From Idiomarina seosinensis_A (GTDB taxonomy: Bacteria; Pseudomonadota; Gammaproteobacteria; Enterobacterales; Alteromonadaceae), in contig NZ_CP085211.1 of NCBI RefSeq assembly GCF_044797955.1, positions 1,674,001 through 1,738,000 of the forward strand: a stretch of 64,000 nucleotides of DNA. The letters are read 5' to 3'. How positions within the stretch are numbered: the stretch's first letter is position 1; each line of letters begins with the position of its first letter. The notes below the pieces were generated by a model. That model was given only the letters and a program-made list of their open reading frames with translations. It was not told the origin of the DNA and searched no databases. This document shows positions 35,527 through 44,131 of this stretch, piece after piece. The position numbers were made by a program, and so were the translations under genes.

Positions 35527-37556
35527 ACCGCCCGTTTGACCTGTTCCCGTAACTGAGCAACCTCATCACGAAGCTGGGCCGCTTTTTCAAACTCAAGGTT
35601 CTGCGCTGCTTCGTACATGGCTTTTTCTTTCGCTTCCAGTTCTTTCATAAGCGCTTTCGGATCATTGACCAGGGTGACGCGGGGATCATAACCGGCAGCA
35701 ACCTCAGCCAGTGCCTGGGCAGATTTCGATTTAGCTTTCCGGTTAGGTCCCTGCCCTAAGTCCATAACATCGGTAATTGACTTATTAAGTCCCTGCGGGG
35801 TAATACCGTGCTGCTCATTAAAGGCGATTTGTTTTGCCCGACGCCGCTCTGTCTCGTCTATCGCCCGTTGCATTGAACCGGTAATACGGTCGGCATACAA
35901 AATGGCTTTACCGTTAATGTTCCGTGCCGCCCGACCAATAGTCTGGATCAGAGAACGATCGGATCTTAAGAAGCCCTCTTTATCTGCATCCAGGATAGTC
36001 ACCAATGAGACTTCGGGCATATCCAGTCCTTCGCGCAGCAGGTTGATGCCGACCAGCACATCGAATTCGCCCAGGCGTAAGTCGCGGATAATTTCCATCC
36101 GCTCTACGGTATCAATATCCGAGTGTAGATAACGGACTTTAATGCCATGTTCATCCAGGTAGTCGCTCAGATCTTCAGCCATTTTTTTGGTTAATGTAGT
36201 AGCCAGCACTCGCTCGCCTTTTGCTACTCTCAGGTGCACTTCTGACATCAAATCATCTACCTGGGTCGCCACCGGACGAATTTCAATTTCCGGATCCACG
36301 AGTCCTGTTGGCCGCACCACTTGCTCGATGATTTCATCCGAGCTACGCTCTAACTCATACTTGCCTGGAGTTGCCGACACATAAAGAGTCTGCGGCGCAA
36401 TTGCTTCAAATTCATCAAACTTAAGTGGTCGGTTATCGAGCGCTGATGGTAGCCGAAAACCGTATTCAACCAAGTTTTCTTTGCGCGAACGGTCACCTTT
36501 ATACATCGCCCCGACTTGCGACACGGTTACATGTGACTCATCAATAATTAGCAGCGCGTCATCGGGTAGGTAATCCATAAGTGTCGGCGGCGGCTCGCCG
36601 TTAGCCCGGCGTGACAGATAGCGTGAATAGTTTTCAATTCCAGAGCAGTAGCCCAGCTCTAACATCATCTCAATGTCAAATTGAGTCCGTTGAGCAATGC
36701 GTTGCTCTTCTATCAACTTGTTTTGCTGTAGCAAAATTTCACGACGTTCTTTCAGCTCTTCTTTTATATGCTCGATGGCGTCCAGCAGGACCTCACGGGG
36801 CGTAACATAATGGGTTTTCGGATAAATGGTTGTTCTTGCGACATCAGCGTCTGTGACCTTGCCGGTTAACGGCTCAAAGTAACTGATGCGATCAATTTCA
36901 TTATCGAATAACTCGACCCGCACAGCCATTTCCTCTGACTCGGCCGGAAAAATATCAATAACCTCGCCGCGCACCCGATAAGTTGCCCGCTCAAAAGCAG
37001 CATCATTACGCTTATATTGCAGTTGCGCCAACCGTCGCAGAATATCACGTTGATCAACAATATCGCCGCGCCTTAAATGCAGCATCATTTTCATATAGGA
37101 TTCCGGGTCACCCAGGCCATAAATGGCAGATACTGAAGCAACCAGAATAACGTCTCTTCGCTCCATCAAGGCTTTCGTCGCTGACAGCCGCATCTGCTCG
37201 ATGTGATCGTTGATCGACGCGTCTTTTTCGATGAAGGTGTCGGTAGTCGGTACATAGGCCTCTGGCTGATAATAGTCATAATAAGAAACGAAATATTCGA
37301 CCGAATTATTCGGAAAATATTCTTTCATCTCGCCATATAACTGTGCAGCCAGGGTTTTATTATGAGCCAGTATTAATGTCGGTCGTTGCGAGTTCGCAAT
37401 GACATTGGCCATAGTAAAGGTCTTACCGGAGCCGGTAACCCCCAATAATGTCTGGTGAGCCAGTCCAGCCTCAAGGTTGTCAAGAATTTGCTCGATGGCT
37501 TTGGGTTGATCTCCCGCCGGTTGATATTTAGAAACCAGTTCAAACGACTTACTCAC
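35523..37556 (-). CDS. uvrB: UvrABC excinuclease subunit B
   Basis: DNA-damage recognition helicase of nucleotide excision repair, 677 residues. Walker A is GVTGSGKTFT, the damage-binding beta-hairpin region is YYDYYQPEAYVP, and helicase motif VI is QTIGRAARN. The C-terminal UVR coiled coil ends the protein (AQNLEFEKAAQLRDEVAQL). I place the start at GTG 37556 (reading MSKSFELV as in E. coli), 5 nt after AAGGAG; a TTG one codon earlier is the alternative. It overlaps the MATE gene by 8 nt. I find no LexA box near the start of this transcript. Confidence 0.97.
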   Translation of the reverse strand: MSKSFELVSKYQPAGDQPKAIEQILDNLEAGLAHQTLLGVTGSGKTFTMANVIANSQRPTLILAHNKTLAAQLYGEMKEYFPNNSVEYFVSYYDYYQPEAYVPTTDTFIEKDASINDHIEQMRLSATKALMERRDVILVASVSAIYGLGDPESYMKMMLHLRRGDIVDQRDILRRLAQLQYKRNDAAFERATYRVRGEVIDIFPAESEEMAVRVELFDNEIDRISYFEPLTGKVTDADVARTTIYPKTHYVTPREVLLDAIEHIKEELKERREILLQQNKLIEEQRIAQRTQFDIEMMLELGYCSGIENYSRYLSRRANGEPPPTLMDYLPDDALLIIDESHVTVSQVGAMYKGDRSRKENLVEYGFRLPSALDNRPLKFDEFEAIAPQTLYVSATPGKYELERSSDEIIEQVVRPTGLVDPEIEIRPVATQVDDLMSEVHLRVAKGERVLATTLTKKMAEDLSDYLDEHGIKVRYLHSDIDTVERMEIIRDLRLGEFDVLVGINLLREGLDMPEVSLVTILDADKEGFLRSDRSLIQTIGRAARNINGKAILYADRITGSMQRAIDETERRRAKQIAFNEQHGITPQGLNKSITDVMDLGQGPNRKAKSKSAQALAEVAAGYDPRVTLVNDPKALMKELEAKEKAMYEAAQNLEFEKAAQLRDEVAQLREQVKRAV

Positions 37557-38907
37557 CAAATCTCCTTAATTCTCGTGTAAACCAAAAATACGCTATGGCC
37601 GCTGTTATTAAATTTGCCACCAGACCGCCAATAAACAAACCGGTAATGTCAGCCAGCAAACTTCCCAAGTAAGACAGGGGTACGAAAAAAACGAACAAGC
37701 GGATGAAACTCAGCCAAAGCGCATGCATGGGCTTATGTATCGCATTAAGGCTCGAGTTGGTTAATATAATCCAGCCCTGTAAACCATAACCCAGCGGCAT
37801 GATGTAAATAAACAGAACCAAAATATCCGCAACCGCCTGCTCTTCAGCGAAAGCCGCAGCAATCAAGTCTGCAGTCAATACCAGCACCAGGTAAATCAGC
37901 GCCTGAATAATAAGCACTGCCTTCAGGGCTATATTATAAGCATAGCGAACCCGCTGTATTTTGTCGGCGCCAAAGTTCTGGCTTATCAAGGGTGGAAGTG
38001 ACATCGACAGAGCCAGAATAATGATACTGGCCAGCGATTCTAATCGGGTACCAACGCCAAATGCCGCAACGGCCGGCGCCCCGTAGGAAGCTATAATTGC
38101 GGTCATTACTGACATCGCTAAGGGAGTCAGAATGTTAGCTCCGGAAGCGGGCAATCCAATTTTTAATACCTGACGGGCGGACTTTATCCAGCCTGCGGCA
38201 AAGGATAAGCCATTGGCCGGAGTCAGCGATACTAATGCTTTACGCTTCAACAGCCAAAAAATCAGTACCAGACCACTGGCCCAGGAAATGACACTAGCCA
38301 GTGCGGCCCCTTGTAACCCCATAGCCGGGATGGGTCCCCAGCCAAAAATTAAAATCGGATCAAAGATTGCATTCGCAAGTCCGCCGGAGGCCATCACAAT
38401 GGAGGGAGTGCGCGTATCTCCGGAAGCTCTGAGAACCGCATTACCGACCATTGGGGTGACCAGCATCACACAACCTGCATACCACAGGGTCATATAATCA
38501 CGAATTAACGGAAGTAACCGATCATGGGCCTGTAATAAAGAGAAGATGGGGTCCATTAAAATATAACCAATAACCGCCAGCAGCAGCACCAGTAAAGCGG
38601 ACACTGAAATGGCGCCAAACGCATCAAAATGGGCTTCTTCAGGCTTACTGCTACCATATTTTCGGGCAATCACTGCTGAGGTGCCGATGCCCAGTCCAAT
38701 GGTTAAACTTACAACAGTAAAAGTTACCGGAAATGTAAAACTGACAGCCGCCAGGGGATCAGTACCCAGCAAACTGATAAAAAAGGTATCAACCACATTA
38801 AAGCTGATCAAGGTAGCCACGCCAAAAATGACGGGCCAGGTCATTTCCCAAAGAGTTTTACCGACCGGCGCATGAACAAGACTTCGTGTAGCGTCGGCAG
38901 CAGACAT
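37549..38907 (-). CDS. MATE family efflux transporter
   Basis: 452 residues with twelve predicted membrane helices arranged as two six-helix halves, the MATE multidrug/toxin exporter fold. Helix 1 region is WEMTWPVIFGVATLISFNVVDTFFISLLG. The start is the ATG at 38907 after GGAGG; an overlapping GTG two codons upstream has no spacing. It is co-directional and overlapping with uvrB. Likely a cation-driven drug or metabolite exporter, substrate unknown. Confidence 0.9.
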   Translation of the reverse strand: MSAADATRSLVHAPVGKTLWEMTWPVIFGVATLISFNVVDTFFISLLGTDPLAAVSFTFPVTFTVVSLTIGLGIGTSAVIARKYGSSKPEEAHFDAFGAISVSALLVLLLAVIGYILMDPIFSLLQAHDRLLPLIRDYMTLWYAGCVMLVTPMVGNAVLRASGDTRTPSIVMASGGLANAIFDPILIFGWGPIPAMGLQGAALASVISWASGLVLIFWLLKRKALVSLTPANGLSFAAGWIKSARQVLKIGLPASGANILTPLAMSVMTAIIASYGAPAVAAFGVGTRLESLASIIILALSMSLPPLISQNFGADKIQRVRYAYNIALKAVLIIQALIYLVLVLTADLIAAAFAEEQAVADILVLFIYIMPLGYGLQGWIILTNSSLNAIHKPMHALWLSFIRLFVFFVPLSYLGSLLADITGLFIGGLVANLITAAIAYFWFTRELRRFGE

Positions 38908-39041
38908 GGTCACCTCCGTAAAAAATGAGACGCTCAGTGTACCCTAAAATGGCCTGGCTTGGCTATGTCGATAGACTTTCCGGAGCAGCCTACGTATCAT
39001 GACCTATTGGATATCAATTTACTTCGATGAAAGGATTTGCC

Positions 39042-40232
39042 GTGGAATATCAATTGTCCGATCGCGTCAACTCGATCCAGCCCTCACCGACTCTGGCGGT
39101 TAGCCAAAAAGCCAACGAATTAAAACAGCAGGGCCATGATGTTATTGGTCTTGGCGTCGGCGAGCCCGACTTTGACACACCACAATTTATAAAAGACGCT
39201 GCCGTGCAGGCCATCAGTGATGGCAAAACCAAATACACCGCAGTGGATGGTATCGATGAGCTGAAGCAAGCTGTGGTCGAAAAATTCAAACGTGATAACC
39301 AGCTGGACTATCAGCCCGACGAGGTCATTGTTTCGTCGGGCGGCAAACACAGTATTTTCAATTTGTTGTCGGCCTGGTTAAACCCCGGCGACGAAGTGAT
39401 TATACCGGCTCCCTACTGGGTCTCCTACCCCGACATGACAAAACTGGTTGGCGCTGAGCCGGTAATCGTGCAGGCCGGCATTGAACAACGCTTTAAAATA
39501 ACGGCTGAACAGTTACGTGCAGCTCTGACCGATAAAACGCGTTTAATGTTCATTAATAGCCCATCGAATCCTAGCGGTACTGCTTACTCCGCAGATGAGC
39601 TGAAGGCGCTGGCAGAAGTGCTTCGCGAATACCCTGACGTGCTAATTGCCACTGATGATATGTATGAACACATACTCTGGTCAGAAAATAGCTTTGTCAA
39701 TCTACCCATGGTTGCCCCGGATCTTAACCAACGTACCGTGATTCTTTCCGGTGTTTCCAAAGCTTATGCAATGACCGGGTGGCGCATTGGCTATGCTGCA
39801 GGTCCCAAAACCATTATTGCCGCAATGAAAAAGATCCAGTCGCAAAGTACTTCAAATCCGGCCAGCATCAGTCAACATGCGGCGGCTGCAGCACTTAGCG
39901 GAGATCAATCCTGCATCAAAACAATGGTAGATGAATTTAAAAAACGCCATGATTATTTAGTTGACGCGCTGAATAGCATTGATGGGGTTGATTGTCTTGA
40001 AGGTGACGGTACATTTTACTGTTTTGCCCACATCGAAGGGTTAATGGCCAAAGCCGGCGTTAACAGCGATGTTGAGCTATGCGAGCTATTGTTGACAGAG
40101 GCCAAAGTCGCTTTAGTACCTGGCTCCGCGTTTGGAGCAGAAGGCTACTGCAGACTATCTTTCGCCACCAGCATGGATATCCTGAAACAGGCCATCAGCA
40201 GAATACGGGCCTTCGCGGACGCCCTCGTTTAA
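39042..40232 (+). CDS. Class I aminotransferase, aspartate type (group I-gamma)
   Basis: PLP aminotransferase of about 396 residues. The PLP lysine is in LSGVSKAYAMTGWRIGY near residue 240, SPSNPSGTAYS is near residue 180, and the C-terminal arginine region CRLSFATS is present. It is closest in style to aspartate/prephenate aminotransferases. I choose GTG at 39042, since AAGGA lies 6 nt before it; the ATG at 39027 has no ribosome site. Confidence 0.92.
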   Translation: MEYQLSDRVNSIQPSPTLAVSQKANELKQQGHDVIGLGVGEPDFDTPQFIKDAAVQAISDGKTKYTAVDGIDELKQAVVEKFKRDNQLDYQPDEVIVSSGGKHSIFNLLSAWLNPGDEVIIPAPYWVSYPDMTKLVGAEPVIVQAGIEQRFKITAEQLRAALTDKTRLMFINSPSNPSGTAYSADELKALAEVLREYPDVLIATDDMYEHILWSENSFVNLPMVAPDLNQRTVILSGVSKAYAMTGWRIGYAAGPKTIIAAMKKIQSQSTSNPASISQHAAAAALSGDQSCIKTMVDEFKKRHDYLVDALNSIDGVDCLEGDGTFYCFAHIEGLMAKAGVNSDVELCELLLTEAKVALVPGSAFGAEGYCRLSFATSMDILKQAISRIRAFADALV

Positions 40233-40244
40233 TATAAAACCTTT

Positions 40245-40300
40245 AAAAACAGGTAGTTTAAGAAACTTCGATGCGAAGTGACTCAATTACCTGTTTTTTT
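40245..40300 (+). terminator. Rho-independent terminator after the aminotransferase gene
   Basis: Long hairpin: outer arms AAAACAGGTA and TACCTGTTTT and an inner stem CTTCG-ATG-CGAAG, followed by a run of T residues. It ends the aminotransferase transcript. Confidence 0.85.
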
Positions 40301-40948
40301 ATACACTTACCAATTCTTTTTCAGTCAATTCCCCTTACTTTTTAAACTACAATTATATTACAACTAGTCAGTGGCTGCTCTGCAGGCCAATTGTTGTCTA
40401 CAGGCCAGGTTGGATCAAGAAACAGGCCAGCTTTATAGCTCAGCAAGGGCAATTCAGGGTTATATTTTATACAAATAAGATAAGAAATACACAAGTTGCT
40501 GAATCTTCACCCGATTCCATAAGTGTTCTAATTTAGTCAAGTATTAAATTTAGAAGGTTTTAATAAGCCATTGTTTTTTAACATTTTATTTATTTCTAAT
40601 TACTTTCTGACCAATCTTATTTTTTCCCTGAAGGCCGCATCAGACAAGCAATTGCACAGACTTAAACACAGGGTTATCCACAGAATCCGTGGATAAGATC
40701 CTGTAGCCGTTAGCTTACAACGGTTAGCGCAATCTGTGGATAATTACTAACCACCTGTAACTATAACTAATAGCATAGGCATTAACATGACAGTCTATTG
40801 ACATTGTCCGGTAAAGCATTTAATACAACTAAAACCCCGAAAAGCCTAAAAGTACGCTTCATTACCCCTGTAATTAGTCCGTTTATAATTAATCCGTAGA
40901 AATATTCAGCAATTGCATCAAAATTAACGAAAAAATGCCTGCCAACAG
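40301..40948. other. Gene-free AT-rich region before the tRNA-Asn genes
   Basis: About 650 nt without a credible coding frame. It holds a cluster of DnaA-box sequences (40674-40743), three copies of CAGGCCA at 40383, 40401 and 40423, and long AT-rich stretches (40500-40625). I see no RNA gene. This is the largest unexplained gap in the window and deserves functional attention. Confidence 0.6.
40674..40743. promoter_or_regulatory. Cluster of three DnaA-box sequences
   Basis: TTATCCACA (40674-40682) is a perfect DnaA R-type box. CGTGGATAA (40688-40696) is a one-mismatch box in the opposite orientation, 5 nt away. TGTGGATAA (40735-40743) is a perfect box in the same orientation as the second. 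The first two form an 8-bp inverted repeat with a 7-nt spacer. Confidence 0.65.
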
Positions 40949-40977
40949 TTGACACCCCCGACCAACCTCTTTAATAT
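40949..40977 (+). promoter_or_regulatory. Promoter of the tRNA-Asn pair
   Basis: TTGACA (40949-40954) and TAATAT (40972-40977) spaced by 17 nt. The first tRNA-Asn begins 21 nt after the -10 box. Confidence 0.85.
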
Positions 40978-40997
40978 TCGCTGCCGTTGAACGTTGT

Positions 40998-41074
40998 TCC
41001 CCAGTAGCTCAGTTGGTTAGAGCGGTGGACTGTTAATCCATGTGTCGTTGGTTCGAATCCAACCTGGGGAGCCA
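40998..41074 (+). tRNA. tRNA-Asn(GUU), copy 1
   Basis: 77 nt with encoded CCA. The acceptor TCCCCAG pairs with CTGGGGA, the anticodon loop CTGTTAA gives GTT, and the T loop is GGTTCGAATCC. Confidence 0.97.
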
Positions 41075-41104
41075 AACAACATTAGCTTCAACATAGTATG
41101 CAAT

Positions 41105-41181
41105 TCCCCAGTAGCTCAGTTGGTTAGAGCGGTGGACTGTTAATCCATGTGTCGTTGGTTCGAATCCAACCTGGGGAGCCA
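41105..41181 (+). tRNA. tRNA-Asn(GUU), copy 2
   Basis: 77 nt with encoded CCA, identical to copy 1 and 30 nt downstream. The opposite-strand glycosyltransferase frame ends inside this gene. Confidence 0.97.
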
Positions 41182-42206
41182 TTCCAAAGTGATTCCCGTA
41201 ATTCACCTTTTGACTGCACTGCGCCATTAGCTAACCAATGCGCTGTTGCCGCAGCAACATTACTCCACTGCAGCTCCGCAGGCCGCTTCTGCCCCAAAGT
41301 TGTCATTAGCCATTGACCAATATGATGTTCATCAATTGAGCGTAGCACCGTCGCCCGTCCGTCCTGCTCCAGTAACCTTGCATTCCAGAACTGCTCAAAT
41401 TGTCCGCGCAGAGGCTTCACAGCCAAATGTTTTGCCTGATTGAGTGATTCGCAGGTGGTTTCAAAACCAGAATTTGCAATAACACCATCAGCTAATCCTA
41501 ACTGTTCAGCAAAAGCCTCTCTTGATGGCGGTAAACCCAAAATATGATCGCTGGCAAAATACTTCACATCGGTTATTGCCGGATGAAAAAGACTGAACGA
41601 ATAGGCTTTAAATGGCAGCAACGCATCAACAACCGCATATAAGTCTTCAAATGGCAGGTAAACCAATACGTGTTTTGCCGATAGCTGTACACTATGATGT
41701 TGCCTGACAACCGGCGGAAGACAATCATTTAAAGGCTGCCAGTGCATGCCCAGCCATTCATTTGCTGGTGCAAAGCTATCCACCAGGAAGCGCTGCCAAC
41801 GCGTTAATTTGTGGTAAAGGCAAGGGTCTTTAAACGCATATTGCCGACCGATACCAATACAGCGTTTATTAGCGAGCTTTGCTGCCCAGGCCGTAACAGG
41901 TTCAAAATCAGAGACGACGAGATCATACTTGTCGACTTCTAATTCCCGCACCTCCTTACTAAAACCTATTAATGAATTAGCCGCCAATGTTTTTAAAATT
42001 CGCACGCGCCCTGCGTCAGTATGAAAAGTCAGACCCTTTTTATGCTGATATTCACCAAAAATTTCTTCATCAAATAGATTAGATGCGGTTCGACCGGAAA
42101 TCAGGTAATCAACCTGTACCGGAAGTTTAGCAAGCTCACTGGCAATTCGGTAACAGCGACTCAGATGACCATTACCAGTGCCTTGGATCCCGAACAATAT
42201 GCGCAT
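41124..42206 (-). CDS. Glycosyltransferase-like protein, MJ1255 family
   Basis: 360-residue frame. The N-terminus MRILFGIQGTGNGHLSRCYRI and the C-terminal domain motifs GVIANSGFETTCESLNQAKHLAVKPL match the MJ1255 family of GT-B-like proteins; the exact activity is unknown. The last 19 or so codons (reading SPGWIRTNDTWINSPPL) are antisense to tRNA-Asn copy 2, so the protein tail is an accident of tRNA sequence or the stop has been lost. The preceding region, to about residue 340, looks like a normal family length. It lies 21 nt downstream of the PAP2 phosphatase gene and is probably co-transcribed with it. Confidence 0.85.
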   Translation of the reverse strand: MRILFGIQGTGNGHLSRCYRIASELAKLPVQVDYLISGRTASNLFDEEIFGEYQHKKGLTFHTDAGRVRILKTLAANSLIGFSKEVRELEVDKYDLVVSDFEPVTAWAAKLANKRCIGIGRQYAFKDPCLYHKLTRWQRFLVDSFAPANEWLGMHWQPLNDCLPPVVRQHHSVQLSAKHVLVYLPFEDLYAVVDALLPFKAYSFSLFHPAITDVKYFASDHILGLPPSREAFAEQLGLADGVIANSGFETTCESLNQAKHLAVKPLRGQFEQFWNARLLEQDGRATVLRSIDEHHIGQWLMTTLGQKRPAELQWSNVAAATAHWLANGAVQSKGELRESLWNGSPGWIRTNDTWINSPPL

Positions 42207-42227
42207 AAACCACCGTTAATTATTTCG

Positions 42228-42755
42228 TTAAATAGCCAGCAACAGAATGACTTCAGCAATCGCTAAACCCAGACATGCGCCAGCGATGACGTCCGTAGGA
42301 TAATGAACGCCAACAGCAACACGAGAAAAACCAATAGCTAAAGCCCAGGGCCAGAGGGCGACGCTTAATGGAGGAAAGAAGCAATGAGTTATCGAAGAAA
42401 AGACAAAAGCTGCACAAGTATGCCCAGATGGAAAACTGAATTTATCATGTGCTTTCAGTAGCGCATTAATTGTTACCCAGGAGCCACTGGGCCGAGTCCG
42501 GCGGAAGCTGTTTTTAAGTAACCAGTAAATTGGCCGTTCGATACTGAATGCCAGGGCTAAGGTCCAAAAATAAGTCCATGGAAGTGCCAGCGTAATGGTT
42601 GCCAACAATGTACCAATGACATACCAGTAGCCGTCTCCGGAAGCTGACACTGTACGAATAAATACCGCATAAAAAGGTTTTCGCCGACATTCTGACAACC
42701 GCTGGTATAAACGCCGATCCCATCGAGTTACCCGCTGTTGAAGCATAAAAAGCAT
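42228..42755 (-). CDS. PAP2 family membrane phosphatase
   Basis: 175 residues with about five membrane segments. The three phosphatase motifs are present: KNSFRRTRP, PSGHT and SRVAVGVHYPTDVIAG. It acts on lipid or isoprenoid phosphates at the outer side of the membrane. It is followed by the MJ1255-like gene on the same strand, so the two may act on a common lipid-linked glycan, but this is inference from adjacency. Confidence 0.9.
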   Translation of the reverse strand: MLFMLQQRVTRWDRRLYQRLSECRRKPFYAVFIRTVSASGDGYWYVIGTLLATITLALPWTYFWTLALAFSIERPIYWLLKNSFRRTRPSGSWVTINALLKAHDKFSFPSGHTCAAFVFSSITHCFFPPLSVALWPWALAIGFSRVAVGVHYPTDVIAGACLGLAIAEVILLLAI

Positions 42756-42956
42756 TCAACCGTCCTTTCGCTAATGACATGCTCACTGGGTTACTATCAG
42801 CAACTGATGTTGCAAGCAAAGGAAAGTTAATTGACAAAATAATGACAAAATCAGAGTAAAACCAAGAAAATGATAACAGCCCTACTCTGTGTCGGTTGTT
42901 TATCGACGCTAAAACGCCGATAATAGCCAGGTTATTTTAAGCCTTCGGAAAGCGCC

Positions 42957-43538
42957 ATGACCGACTATTTGCTGCTACTAATTGGAACGGTACTGGTTAA
43001 TAATTTTGTACTGGTCAAGTTCCTTGGTTTATGCCCTTTTATGGGTGTATCGAATAAACTCGATACGGCCATCGGCATGTCCGCTGCAACAACCTTTGTC
43101 CTGACATTAGCATCCGTGTGCAGTTATTTGGTTAACCAATATTTATTGGAACCTTTAGGTCTAATGGCCCTGCAGACGCTAAGTTTTATCCTGGTCATTG
43201 CCGTGGTCGTACAATTTACCGAAATGGTGGTGCATAAAACCAGCCCGACGCTTTATCGTTTACTGGGCATCTTTTTACCCTTAATCACGACCAATTGTGC
43301 TGTCTTAGGCGTCGCGTTACTGAATATCAACGAGCAACATAATTTCGTCCAGTCGATTGTCTATGGGTTTGGTGCCGCTATTGGCTTTTCCCTGGTTTTA
43401 ATTCTCTTTTCGGCGTTACGGGAGCGGCTTGCCGCAGCCGATGTCCCGCAAACATTCAAAGGGTCAGCCATCGCTATGATCACGGCAGGCCTGATGTCAC
43501 TGGCGTTCATGGGCTTTAGCGGTTTGGTGACAAGTTAA
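42957..43538 (+). CDS. rsxA: Electron transport complex subunit RsxA
   Basis: 193-residue membrane subunit of the Rsx/Rnf complex with six helices. The N-terminus MTDYLLLLIGTVLVNNFVLVKFLGLCPFMG is conserved, and TTNCAVLGVALLN carries a conserved Cys. First gene of rsxABCDGE; the stop overlaps rsxB by 1 nt (TAATG). Confidence 0.97.
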   Translation: MTDYLLLLIGTVLVNNFVLVKFLGLCPFMGVSNKLDTAIGMSAATTFVLTLASVCSYLVNQYLLEPLGLMALQTLSFILVIAVVVQFTEMVVHKTSPTLYRLLGIFLPLITTNCAVLGVALLNINEQHNFVQSIVYGFGAAIGFSLVLILFSALRERLAAADVPQTFKGSAIAMITAGLMSLAFMGFSGLVTS

Positions 43539-44122
43539 TGGATATTTTGACAGGTTTAATCAGCATTGGTGTGCTGGCACTTATTTTTGGTCTGATCCTG
43601 GGTTATGCCGCAGTAAAATTTAAAGTCGAAAGCGACCCCATTGTTGAACAAATTGACGCGGTATTACCACAAACCCAGTGCGGTCAGTGTGGCTATCCCG
43701 GCTGTCGCCCCTATGCCGAAGCCATTGCCAATGGCGATGATATTAATAAATGCCCCCCCGGCGGAGAGGCAACCATTAAGCAACTGGCCGATTTGATGGG
43801 AGTGGAACCTAAGCCGCTGGACTCAGCCCACGGCGAAGAGGACGAAAAAAAGGTTGCTGTCATTCGTGAAGATGAGTGCATAGGCTGCACTAAATGCATT
43901 CAGGCCTGCCCCGTCGATGCTATTCTTGGTGCCGCCAAGCAAATGCATACAGTAATTGAACACGAATGTACTGGCTGTGATCTCTGTGTTGAACCATGCC
44001 CGGTTGACTGTATTGACATGATTCCTTTAAAGGCTAAACCGGAAACCTGGCAGTGGGACCTATCGTCAGTCAGAAAAAATGTATCAATGGCGGATAGTAT
44101 TCCGGTTAAGATGGTGGAGTAA
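43538..44122 (+). CDS. rsxB: Electron transport complex subunit RsxB
   Basis: 194 residues. An N-terminal membrane anchor precedes the four-Cys CGQCGYPGC cluster region near residue 48 and two ferredoxin motifs, CIGCTKCIQACPVDA and CTGCDLCVEPCPVDC, that bind 4Fe-4S clusters. It passes electrons through the complex. Confidence 0.97.
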   Translation: MDILTGLISIGVLALIFGLILGYAAVKFKVESDPIVEQIDAVLPQTQCGQCGYPGCRPYAEAIANGDDINKCPPGGEATIKQLADLMGVEPKPLDSAHGEEDEKKVAVIREDECIGCTKCIQACPVDAILGAAKQMHTVIEHECTGCDLCVEPCPVDCIDMIPLKAKPETWQWDLSSVRKNVSMADSIPVKMVE

Positions 44123-44131
44123 CTTAAGCGT

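Noticed and set aside
40301..40948. Chromosomal origin oriC
   Set aside because: Three DnaA boxes in AT-rich DNA are suggestive, but no dnaA, dnaN, mnmG or rpmH gene is near; a DnaA-titration or reactivation element is a better fit.
41033..41227. Minus-strand frame reading GFEPTTHGLTVHRSNQLSY
   Set aside because: It is the antisense reading of the two tRNA-Asn genes, a well-known spurious protein annotation, not a gene.
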